Source: Orthonyx spaldingii
Taxonomy: Eukaryota; Chordata; Aves; Passeriformes; Orthonychidae
Assembly: GCA_013397795.1 (NCBI GenBank)
Contig: VZTJ01005971.1
Location: 195,733 to 259,732, forward strand
Direction: 5' to 3'
Length of the DNA: 64,000 nucleotides
The notes under the pieces were generated by a model that was given only the letters and a program-made list of their open reading frames with translations, did no database searches and had not been told where the DNA came from. This document shows, piece by piece, positions 13,292 to 23,128 of this stretch (position 1 is its first letter; the number at the start of each line of letters is the position of its first letter). The translations under genes and the position numbers were made by a program.

Positions 13292-14375
13292 GATCACAGA
13301 ATCATAGAACCACTAGGTTAGAAGAGACCTTTAAGATCATTGAGTCCAACCCATGCCCTAATACTTCCTCAACTAAACCGTGGCACTGAATGCCACATTC
13401 AATCTGTTTTTAAACACATCCAAGGACGGTGACTCCACCACCTTCCCAGGCAGACGATTCCAATACCTTATCACTCTTTCAGTAAAAAAGTTTTCGTAAT
13501 ATCCAATCTAAATTTCCCCTAGCACAGCTTAAGACTGTGTCCTGTCATTCTGTCAGTTGTTGTCTGGAAAAAGAGACCAACCCCCACCTGGCTACCATCA
13601 CCTTTCAGGCAGTTGTAGAGAGTGATAAGGTCACCTCCGAGTCTCCTTTTCTCCAGGCTAAACAGTCCCAGCTCCCTTAGTCATTACTCATAGGGTTTGT
13701 GTTCCAGGCTCTTCACCAGCCTTGTTGCCCTCCTTTGGACGCGTTCAAGCATCTCAATGTCCTTCCTAAACTGAGGCACCCAGAACTGGACACAGAACTC
13801 AAGGTGCGGCCTCACCAGTGCCGAGTACAGGGGAAGAATGACCTCCCTGGTGCTGCTGGCCACACTACTCCTGATACAGGCCAGGATGCCGTTGGCCTTC
13901 TTGGCCACCTGGGCACACTGCTGGCTCATGTTCAGTTGGCTGTCAACCAGAACCCCCAGATCCCTTTCTACCTGGGCACTGTCCAGCCACACTGTCCTCA
14001 GCCTATAGTGCTGCAGGGGGTTGTTGTGGCCAAAGTGCAGGACTCGGCACTTGGAGTTGTTTAAGTTCATCTTATTGGACTCTGCCCATGTATCCAACCA
14101 TTCCAGATCTCTTTACAGAGCCCTCTTACCTTCCAAAGGATCGACACATGCTGCCAGCTTAGTGTCATCTGCAAATTTACTAATAATATACTCAAAACCC
14201 TCATCCATGTCATCAATACAAATATTAAACAGAACTGGCCCCAGCACAGATCCCTGAGGGACACAGCTAGTGACTGTCCGCCAACTGGATGCAGCACCGT
14301 TCACCACCACTATCTGGGCCTGGCCATCCAGCCAGTTCTTAACCCAGTAAGGAGTGCAAAGCACTCTTAACCCAG
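13292..14375 (-). mobile_element. CR1 LINE, 5'-truncated, about 1.1 kb
   Basis: Minus-strand CR1. Its 3' end is at 13292 (plus strand TCACAGAATCATAGAA). It runs up through the 3' UTR and the C-terminal part of ORF2 to about the middle of the reverse transcriptase. The 5' truncation point is near 14375. This is among the best-preserved copies in the window by eye. It lacks the endonuclease domain and the 5' part of RT, so it cannot be active. Confidence 0.93.
13483..14364 (-). pseudogene. CR1 ORF2 reverse transcriptase, C-terminal remnant
   Basis: One continuous reading frame, broken by stop codons, encodes the later RT motifs and the thumb/C-terminal region. In order: WLDGQAQIVVVNG, VPQGSVLGPVLF (RT box 4), KFADDTKL (the FADD catalytic box, about 14164-14175), LGVLVD, CARSSVAS-like, YSALVRPHLE, RKDIEMLERVQRRAT and LGLFSLEKRRL. 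In-frame stops are TAA at 14113-14115, TAA at 13684-13686 with TGA immediately after at 13681-13683, and TAG at 13519-13521. Because the frame is otherwise maintained across these stops, decay has been mainly by substitution. CR1 RT normally reverse-transcribes its own RNA at a nicked target; this copy is dead. Confidence 0.9.
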
Positions 14376-15293
14376 CAAAGAGATTGTCTAGAAGATCTCA
14401 GAAGTGAGTGATTCCAGGACACAGTGATGACAGTGGACTGAGGAAGTGAGTGTGAACTCGGTTTAGACTGAAAGATGACCTATGCCCATAGATAAAATCA
14501 CACTGTGAACTAGGAATGATTTTATCACAGTTTCAGGTTCTTTTTAAGATTCTTTAAGGAGAGAAATCAGATTGAGCTTTACCAATATGAATCAGAAATG
14601 GCTTGGTCCAACCATCCCAAACACTCAGAATTTAAACAGGCTTACAAAAGTCAAGATAGCATAGACCAATTTTGTTTCCAATTCTTTGAATGGTGAAAGC
14701 AATTATTTGCAGTAAGTTTGGAATGGAATAAAAAATTACCAGGATTTTAGAAACTATTAATTTGAAGCAATAAAAGGCAAAAATGAAGTTTTAATGCATA
14801 ACAGAAAAAGAGTTATTCCAATTTTTTCTTTCTTTTATGATCAGTTAATCAAATCTTCTACTCTGGAACCCTGAAGGAAGATAAACTGCAATAATTATAA
14901 TAAATGATGAAAAATTATTTTGACTGTCTGTAGTTCCAATCAGCCTTGGGCAAGACATTTAGTCTTTCATAATTTGTAAATGTAGACCTGTGAGACAAAC
15001 AAATAGTGTCACACATAGGTAGTGTTTCTTAAGTTGTGCACAAGCTGATGTTATATGCATTGAATATTGGTTTTTTCAATGTATACTTAATAATAGAATT
15101 GAATATTATCTCCCATTGTTTTAACATTTAATGAAAAAGAGTAATAATAACACAATTAAATATGTAAAGGTATACAATATGTCATGTGTCTTCCACTCCT
15201 TGCCTTGAGAAAAATCCCACTGAAAGAGCTTGTTGCGTGATGACAGCTTGTTTTATGACATGAAACTTAACATGACCTTGAAATGTACACGTA
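14376..15293. other. Unique AT-rich spacer between CR1 copies
   Basis: No gene, no recognised repeat. The spacer ends where a plus-strand CR1 begins. Confidence 0.55.
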
Positions 15294-15868
15294 CAGCCCA
15301 GAAAACCAAACCATCTTGGGTTTCATTAGAAGCAGCATGTCCAGCAGGTTGAGGGAGATGATTCTGTCCCTCTACTTCGCTCTCATGAGACCCCACCTTG
15401 AGTATTGTGTCTAGCTCCGAGGGCCCCAGCATAGAAAGGACATGGATCTGTAGGAGTTAACCTGAGGAAAGCCACAAAAATAGTCAGAGGGCTGGAGAGC
15501 CTCACCTCTGAAGACAGGCTGAGAGAGCTGGGTTGTTCAGCCTGGAGAAGAGAAAGCTCTAGGACAGCATATAGCAGCCCTTCAGGACCTAAAGCAGATT
15601 TTTTACAAGTGTATATAGTGATAGAACAAGGGGGAATAGTTTTAAACTGAGAGGGTGGATTCAGATATTACGAAGAAATTTTTTAATGTGGGAGGGGTGA
15701 GACAGTGGAACAAATTTCCCAGAGAGGCTGTGGATGTGTTCAGGAAGAAGTCCACGTTGGATAATGAATAACCTGGCTTAGTGGAAAGTGTCCCTGCAAT
15801 GGGAGGGGGGGTGGAACTAGATGATTTTTAAGGTTCCTGTCAATCGAAACCATTGTATGATTCCATGA
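15294..15868 (+). mobile_element. CR1 LINE, 3' fragment
   Basis: Plus strand. Starts in the part of ORF2 that reads as the antisense counterpart of 13780-13900 (ATTAGAAGCAGCATGTCCAG, then GAGACCCCACCTTGAGTATT) and ends with CCATTGTATGATTCCATGA. Several indels and stops (for example TAG right after TATTGTG) leave no frame. Diverged and partly deleted in the middle. Confidence 0.88.
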
Positions 15869-17109
15869 AAAATGACAAATATATCTAGTCAACGGTTCAA
15901 ACTCTTAGAGATAATCTTGAAACCTCAGTGATAGGGATGGGCTTTTTGCTTGATTGCACCGACAGGTTAAAGAGTTTCCTTTGGGTACAGAGTTTGAGAT
16001 TGCTTAATGCTCCTCCAGTTACTGACAACAGAGCATTTGATGCTATAAATGGGAGGTTTTTTTCTTGAATTGTAAGAGGATTTATAGCAAGGTAACAAAT
16101 TACTGTATTCAACATTTAGAAATATATATTGAGCAATCAGGGACTGGAAGTAACAGTATAGAGAAGATGGCTAATATGTCTTAATTGTAGCAAAATAACC
16201 ACAACACAGTAAAAATGATCTTCCCCCTGCTGACTTTTTTCCTGCCATCTGGTAGAAAGCAGAGCAGTGTGGCAACATACAGCTTTCCCGTCTGACCTTA
16301 CTTTGCAGTTAAGAACCATTCAACTAGGATGATAATGATAGCATAGGTACAGAAGAGGAAAACGGGGAAAAATCATAAAACAAAGTAGCAAATGTCAGAC
16401 TGACAAGACTTTTATGTATCACAAAGTCCACAGAGGGAAAATACCTTGTCTTACTAAATCTGTCTCTTTCACTACAACATATATCTTTAAAGAGCATTGA
16501 CTGCTGCTGCACACTGGACTAGTGAAGGAACTCAGCTGTAACTGTACCATGTAACTGAAATTGCTCATTGCAAATGAAAATGACTTTTGGTCAGAAAGAG
16601 TGATAGTTGTGCTATCAAACAATCTAATAAAATCTATTCCTTTCTTTCACCAGCCAATGTTTTCTGGGAAATAGCTTCATAGAAAGCAAGCACAGTCCTG
16701 GTCTCTCATATTCAACTAAGAAATAAACTATAGCTACTCATTATGCAAAATATGTTTTATTTTAACATGCCCTGTCAGAAAAAAAGACAATAATGAAAAT
16801 GATAAGTTAAAATAAAGAAAAGCAATATTGAGTTTCAAAGTCACAATTCAATAGAAAGAAGTTTAGTAGAAGTAGCAGTACAGTACAGTATGCCATGCAC
16901 TGCACTTTGACTCTGATATGTCCTATAGCACCAACTCCATTTCAGATTTTCAAAATTCACAGCTACATAAGTAACTAAGAATGATATTAAATAACATCAG
17001 ATATAGCATTTTCTGTTGTGGGTTTTTATTTGAAAACAGCCTATACATTCATCTAAAGTATATTCATATGCTCAGGGAAATATCTTGCTACATTACTTCA
17101 TCACTAATG
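15869..17109. other. Unique AT-rich DNA, no feature recognised
   Basis: Short frames only (up to 72 codons); no repeat signature seen. Confidence 0.5.
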
Positions 17110-17945
17110 TTCTTGATCTGATTATCTTCCAAGTGTGAACATGAGATATATGGATAAGTTAAACAATACTGTACCAAGTATTGAACCTTGGGGGACCTCC
17201 AACTGGACCCTGTGCCACTGATTACAACCCTCTGGGATCTGCCATTTAGCCAGTTCTCAATCCACCTCCCTGTCCTCTCATTCAGTCCACATTCCCTTAG
17301 TTTGCCTGTGAGGATGCTATGAGAGGCAGCATCAAAAGCCTTGCTGAAGTCAAGCTAGACAGTATCCTCTGCTCTCCCTGCATCCATCCTGGTAGTTGTT
17401 TTATTATAGATGGTCTAGCACAATTTGCCTTTAATGAATCCATGAAGACTACTCCTAAACACCTTCTTGTCATCCATGTGGAGAGAGATGGCCTCCAAAA
17501 TGAGGCTGTTCATCATCTTTCTAGTGATTGAGGTGAGTCTGACTGTCCTATAGTTCCCTGGGTCTTCTTTCTTGCACTTTTTGAAGGCTGGGCAGACATT
17601 TGCTTTCTTCCAGCTCTCAGACACCTCTCCCAATCTCCATGACCTTGCAAAGATTATCGTAAGTGGCCTGGCTGTGATGCCTGACAACTATGTCATCACT
17701 TGTGGATGCATCCCAGCAGGGTCCATGGATTTGTGGATGTCAACTTTACCTAGGTGTTCTCTAAGCCAATCCTCTTGACCAAGGGTAAGTATTCCTTTGC
17801 CCTGATCTCTTGGGCCAGAGATTCCTGAGGGCTGGTCTTGCCAGTGAAAACCAATGCAAAGAAGGCATTTGATAACTCTGCCTTCTCTGCATTTTCTGTT
17901 ACCTGGGTTGCCCCTTCACTTAGTAACAGGCCCACATTACCTTTT
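17110..17945 (-). mobile_element. CR1 LINE, internal fragment (linker plus RT)
   Basis: Minus-strand fragment covering the region upstream of RT and RT boxes 0 to about 4, without a CR1 3' UTR. Both ends are therefore truncated: the 3' side stops near the QGS box (about 17190) or slightly beyond. The left border is approximate. A minus-strand frame at 17415-17687 carries the clearest coding remnant. Confidence 0.87.
17165..17690 (-). pseudogene. CR1 reverse transcriptase N-terminal half, decayed
   Basis: Minus-strand reading shows, in order, ESWKKANVCPAFKK, KEDPGNYRTVRLTSI (typical RT box 1 region), HGFIKGKLC, then after a stop the same frame continues with LDFSKAFDAASHSIL (box A region, LDFSKAFD) and later WIENWLNGRSQRVVISG. 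The VPQGSILG box at about 17175-17196 is in another frame, so at least one frameshift lies between about 17200 and 17290. This part of the RT complements the later half preserved at 13483-14364, but the two are separate insertions. Confidence 0.85.
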
Positions 17946-18078
17946 GGTTTTTATTTTTATTTCATTTTTTTTACAGTTCTCATTCCTGACTATTTACTGT
18001 CAGAAGTAGACAACTCAGGTAGTACCTGGTTCTACTAATAGGAAAACACTGTCTTTCAAACTTTACGTTACAAAATGC
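17946..18078. other. Spacer with T-rich tract
   Basis: T-rich stretch at 17940-17973 followed by about 100 bp of unique sequence up to the LTR-like element. The last five bases, AATGC, are the left copy of that element's presumed target duplication. Confidence 0.55.
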
Positions 18079-18289
18079 TGTTATGGGTGAGTGTCTGAGA
18101 TCACATAAAAAATGACTGGCCAGGGTATGAGCAAAACCCAGGTTTAATACTAAGCAACAGTATGACAAAATTGATTGGCAAGATTCACTCTACTGCTTAC
18201 AGGTCAAGGCACACCAAGCAAAAACAAGCAATAACAAAACCAAACAAAATCCAGGTAATCAAAACAGAAATGAACCGATATCTATGGTT

Positions 18290-18322
18290 ATGTGTGTGGA
18301 GGGGGTGTGTGTGTGGGTGGGT

Positions 18323-18358
<36 letters not shown>
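18290..18358 (+). repeat. (TG)n microsatellite
   Basis: Imperfect at the left (GGGGGTGTG, GTGGGTGGGTGGG) and pure for about 17 GT units from 18325 to 18358. It lies inside the candidate LTR. Confidence 0.95.
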
Positions 18359-18360
<2 letters not shown>

Positions 18361-18441
18361 AGGTCCATGTGACAAAAGACAGTGAGGGCAAGGATAAAAT
18401 GGAACACGGCCTTAAAGCTTAACAGTACTCAAACTGAACAG

Positions 18442-18640
18442 TACTTTAACTTAATGTATACCTTAACCCTAATAAATTAACAAAGGAACAACACTTAACT
18501 TATACCTAACTATACATTAAACTTAATTTATAACATAACCTTAACAATTTAACAGAGGAAAAACACTTAGCAGCACTTAACCTAACTTACAGCTTCCAAG
18601 TTATAACTCAGCAAAAGAACAACACTTAGCAGCATTTAAG
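18442..18640 (+). repeat. Degenerate 58-72 bp tandem repeat
   Basis: Three units sharing ACTTAAT..TATA, TAACCxTAA, AACAxAGGAA and AACACTTA blocks. The AACACTTA block recurs at about 18490, 18562 and 18620. Very A-rich on this strand. Part of the candidate LTR. Confidence 0.6.
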
Positions 18641-19333
18641 TAAGTTTAAATCATAAGTCACGAGCTTACTTACAGGCCTAACTCATCTCAATATCCAAGG
18701 TTCTTAAGAATCTAAGAAAGCAGCGTTTCTCCCAGATTTGCTTTAGCATATGTACACGTGCATGCACACAGGCTATAAAGAGTCAGTGCAAGCAAGGTAC
18801 CTGTGGAAAATTCCCCTTGGAGGAAATAATCCCTTCGGATGCCTTTTCATCTCATGACAGGTGAAGGGTTGGGCCTCAAGGAGTGAGGGTATCAGCCCAG
18901 GATTCATCGTTGTTCAGCAATTCTCCAAGTATAGCAAACATGAGTTTGCTAGCTCTGAGGGGCGTCCCACTCAGAGGGAGATTGCTGGTCTCAACCCGTT
19001 GCATTCCAGGAGAGCTCAAAGTGTCTCATTTTGGATGACTGTTTATAGGATAGCAAGAGAGAGGGCTTTAGTCATAACGGTGTTTCATCTTGGCCACAGT
19101 TTGGGTCAGCACTTTCTTCAAAGTGTTAGAACAGGAATGTTATGCTGTTCAGGCAAGAAAAACATTTTCCAAGGCTGTTCATAAGGAAAACAGGAGTTTG
19201 TTAGCAGTTTTTGGGAGCAGGCAATATTTCAGTCTGGGTGCTGTTTTCAATGCTGAGGTCTAACGAGCATTTCTCAGATCCCGCTGCAGCCTGGAAAAAG
19301 AGGTGATGGGGATAAATTCACCACCACAAATGC

Positions 19334-20752
19334 TCAGTTACCACTAGTCAATACCAGAACATTTCCTCTAGCTACAACCTCCGCTTCTGAAGCAGCAAAA
19401 AGGAACCAACCCACTATGTAGTCCAATTATCCAGAAAGTTATTGTATGTCTTTCACTGCTTGTGGCTTCAGTAAAAAAATGAAATAACTTGGGAGGCATT
19501 TTTACAATTGCTGTAGTCAAGTACAGCTATTTTGTCAGACATCCTTTACAGTCATTGGAAACATTGTAGGGTTTGTTGGTTGTTTTGAAAGGGAAGGTGT
19601 TTCTTGAAAACATTAATTTATGTGCTCTGAGAAAAACCTCTCTTTTTCCCTGTATTTACCACAGAAGAGCCTAAAGGCATTAGCATTTATAGCTCAAAAA
19701 TGCTTCACAAAAAGTGTCTATCATTTCATATTGCTAATCAGCTCTGACACTAACTTTTTTTCATGTTTATTTATTTAGTTTTATGTAAATGGAAAAAACG
19801 GTGCAACTATAAGCACATCTTTCAATTAAGAAAATTCTCAAGCACCTACATATCTTCACTTGAACTTAAACAGAAAAATAAGAATTTAGGGTACAGTTGA
19901 GTTTTTTACTGAACTGTATCTTGTTTGAAATGCAATATGTAAAAATATTATATTGGCATATTCTCATTCTATGTACTGTCAAAAGAGCTGTAAATGAGAC
20001 TAGATACAAGGGAAGTAATATAGTACTTGAGACATAAGATGAACCTTGTATATAAACTAGATTTGTAAGTGACAGGGTGCAAAAATGTATTTTGTATTCA
20101 GTTCTAAATTTTCATATCTTGTCTCCTTACCAAACCCAAGCAACTCAGGCTCAGGTTTCAGGTTTAAGAGAAAAATCGACCTCCACCCCTAAAGGTCCAC
20201 ACACATATATCCCACCCCAGATTCCTACATTTAGGGAAAGTTTCTCTAATCTTTAAAATGCCTCCTGAATTCAGAGACAAAGTGAAATGCATTTGTATCT
20301 TCTTCAGTTCCGAGGTGCTCAAGAGAAGAAATGGCCAATTTAGAAAACCAAGGGACAAATTCACATGAATGTTAGCAGGAGTAACTCCATTGACTTTCAC
20401 GAATTCGAACAACTTACGATAGGCATGTATTTCACTCAAAAGTCTTAATATAAGCAGTAAAATATACTATCACAAAAAAATGAAAGAAAATATATCACTT
20501 AATTTCTTGGTGGTATTATTTAGTTTTAATTATGGGGAGGAGTTTATAACTCTTTTACTGTGTGGCACATTTAACAGCTACTTTGTAGCTGACTGTGTTT
20601 CATTATAAACCCTTCATGGTCTTCTATACTTTCCTTTTAAGTGCATAAAGATGGATCACCAGGCATCTTGTATTTGCTATTTATTTTGCTTCAGCCAGTG
20701 TATCAGGAGCTACTGATGTCCCTCCACAGCATTTCCTTCATGCTTTTCACTG
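19334..20752. other. Unique AT-rich DNA, no feature recognised
   Basis: Includes a 91-codon minus-strand frame (20164-20439) without family resemblance. Confidence 0.5.
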
Positions 20753-20916
20753 TCTAGGGAGGTGTTGGAGCCACCATCCCTGAAGGTCTTTAAGGAAAGA
20801 CTGGACATAGCCCTTGGTGCCATGGTCTACTTGACACAGTGGTGTTTGGTCATAGGCTGGACTCAACAATCTCAGAGGCATTTTCCATCCTAATTGATTC
20901 TGTAATGATTTGATGA
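20753..20916 (+). mobile_element. CR1 LINE 3' end of a different subfamily type
   Basis: Plus-strand CR1 tail: GGAGGTGTTGGAGCCACC, then TTGGTGCCATGGTCTACTTG, then a TTGATTCTGTAATGAT-type end. This tail type differs from the GGTCTAGTGGAAGG type at 3113 and 15294, so at least two CR1 3' UTR lineages are present in the window. Confidence 0.82.
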
Positions 20917-22604
20917 AAGTGCCTTCATACAAACTACACATTGTGAACAGTTATTTCATAAATCTTCAAAGTTCTCTTACTCTCCAAAAGAGGAAAATCT
21001 CATTTCCCTTTCTGGAGAGTAAAGGAAATGTGTTGTGCATGCAGATATACATGGAATAATGAGGTGATTTGTGAAGTGGTCAAATGAGCAGTTAATCCCT
21101 GTCGACACTGACTAGGGATATTACTAACATAGATTCATTCTCCCATCTCATATCTTTCTAACAGTTTTCTTTTTAACTATAGTCTGTAATGAAGCAATAT
21201 CCCCTGACAGTATTGTTTTAATGATTCTTTTATGCCATTCAAGGCAAAGGATCTAGCAAAAAACATCCCTTTGAAGGGCACTAGAAGGGGACAGATCAAG
21301 GAATAGAACCATCATTTGCTAATGAAAAGAGGTCAAGACAAATCAGCTTCCCTGTTGGTTTGGTTTTGTTTTCTTCACACCTATTATACAGGCTGAGTCT
21401 GTTATTCTAGGAGTCACTGGAAAACATGATGAGCAGGTGTCTGATTGCTGTCCTTTACTCCCTCAGGTGCTAGTACTCTAACAGGTCATTTTACTCTTGC
21501 AGTTGAAAGATATATATACAGAGACATATAAAGATTTAGCAGAATGACAACAGGTCTTTGTTATTAAGGGGATATTTCAAATGTTTCAATTTTTAAAATT
21601 TCAAATACTTCGTATTAAAACCCTATTGAAGAGACAAGCAAGAGTTGCATTAACCAACAGATATGAAGCACCCTTTTCTAGTGCAGAGTTCTAAGACAGT
21701 GAAGTTAGCCTGGGGGTAACCAAAGAGACAATGTTTAGCTACTCATTCCAGTTGCTTTTTGAGATTATGTATTGGATCAGCCCCTCAAAATGTATTCTTT
21801 TAAAGGATTAAAGAGAGGAAAACACATATCCTTTCAGTTCAGATAAAAAGAAGTCAGTTCTAAATGACGTTATCTCTGCTGCAGAAACTTGGTTTTTTAT
21901 AAGAGCTTGAGCGGCAGAGTGGGACAAGTTTGAAACATATTTATAAGCAGCAGAACTACTCAGGAAGACCACAAAAAACATAAAGAATACAGAATATTAA
22001 CCATGGCTTAATTTATTTCTTTTCTGAGAGCACCTGCAATGGACAGAGCAATCATTTATTCTTCCATGGACACTGCAATGCATTTCTATTTTTCTGCACT
22101 GTGTAGGATACCTGTAAGTTAGAAAGCATGAAAGTTGTCGACCTTACAAGTTTCAAACATGACTGTAGAATCTATCTTAAACTTGGTCTTGCTGTAGATG
22201 CATCATAGGTAAGTACAAATACAGACTACTACAGTTAGATATTTTAGATATTGGCAAGTATGTCTATTAGATGAAAACAGGTAATTTTCAAAGAAAAATT
22301 ACTACAATTAGACAGCATTATGTGGATGGTTCATGGAGACGTGGATCTGTCTTTTTACAATAAAATTTGTGTTCACCTAGTAAGTTTATAGCGTTATATT
22401 ACTTAATACATTAGTATTTCTAAATAAAGATATTATTGTTTACTGTGCTCAATGAATTATTCACATTATTCTGTGATCATTGTTCACATTATTTCACTGA
22501 ATATTGTTCACTAATGTCTTCTTTCATTGATAATTTTAAAATACAAGAAACCTAAAGAGCAAAGAATAAAATAGGAATTGTTATAAATCTATACTGCACA
22601 ATTA
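20917..22604. other. Unique AT-rich DNA, no feature recognised
   Basis: No open frame above 64 codons and no repeat recognised. Confidence 0.5.
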
Positions 22605-23128
22605 CATAATGGTTTGGGTTGGTAGGGACTTTGTAAATCACTGAGTTCCAGTTCCCCTGCCATGGGAAGGGACACCTTCCACCAGACCAGGTTGTTCAAA
22701 GCCCCATCCAACCTGGCCTTGAAACTTTCAGGGATTGGGCATCCACAGCTTCTCTGGGCAACCTGTTCTAGTGCCTTACGACCCTCCAGGTAAAGAATTT
22801 CTTCCTAATATCAGATATAAACCTATTATTTTTCAGTTTAAATCCATTCCCCCTTGTTCTACATGACCTTGTAAGAAATCCCTCTCCAGCTTTCTTTAAG
22901 GCCTCCTTTAGGTATTGGAAGGCTGCTTTAGGTATTGGAAGGATAAGTTCAATCCTCTCAAGGGCCCTTTGCATGACATTTCTTTCCTCCAGTGGGGAAC
23001 TATGGACTGCACCATAGGTTGATGTCATTGGAAAATTTGCTGAGGGTGTACTCAGTCCCACAGTTTGTATCACCAAGACGTTAAACAGTGTTGGTCCCAA
23101 TAGCAACCCCTATGGGACACCACTTGTC
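22605..23128 (-). mobile_element. CR1 LINE, 3' end plus RT piece with internal deletion
   Basis: Minus strand. Plus-strand reading gives the antisense CR1 3' UTR (ATGGTTTGGGTTGGTAGGGA, CTAGTGCC), then antisense ORF2 C-terminus (KKFFTWRVV on the minus strand), then jumps near 22942 straight to RT box 4 sequence (LLGPTLFNVL on the minus strand, 23070-23106). Several hundred bases between the RT palm and the C-terminus are missing compared with the copy at 13292-14375. The frame happens to be the same on both sides, giving a 112-codon open frame (22768-23106). At the junction a 20-bp tandem duplication is present. Confidence 0.87.
22906..22942 (-). repeat. 20-bp tandem duplication at the CR1 deletion junction
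   Basis: CTTTAGGTATTGGAAGG occurs at 22906-22922 and again at 22926-22942, with CTG between, so the repeat period is 20 bp. Confidence 0.9.

Larger units (their letters stand above)
18079..19328. mobile_element. Candidate solo LTR, about 1.25 kb, orientation unresolved
   Basis: The block begins TGTTATGGG and ends CACCACCACA, so it has TG...CA termini, and it is flanked by a perfect 5-bp direct repeat AATGC (18074-18078 and 19329-19333). A 5-bp duplication fits ERV class III/ERVL-like insertions. Inside are a TG microsatellite, a roughly 60-72 bp degenerate tandem repeat and GC-richer sequence. TATAAA occurs on the plus strand near 18774, while an ATTAAA hexamer occurs on the minus strand near 18143, close to what would be the 3' end of a minus-strand LTR. 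These point to opposite orientations, so I leave strand open. No coding remnant supports an internal region. The termini were found by looking for TG/CA with a matching duplication, so an independent second copy would be the real test. Confidence 0.58.

Noticed and set aside
13699..14064. 121-codon plus-strand frame
   Set aside because: Antisense shadow of the CR1 RT remnant on the minus strand.
18162..18362. 66-codon frame ending in a Cys-Val run
   Set aside because: The Cys-Val tail is only the translated TG microsatellite.
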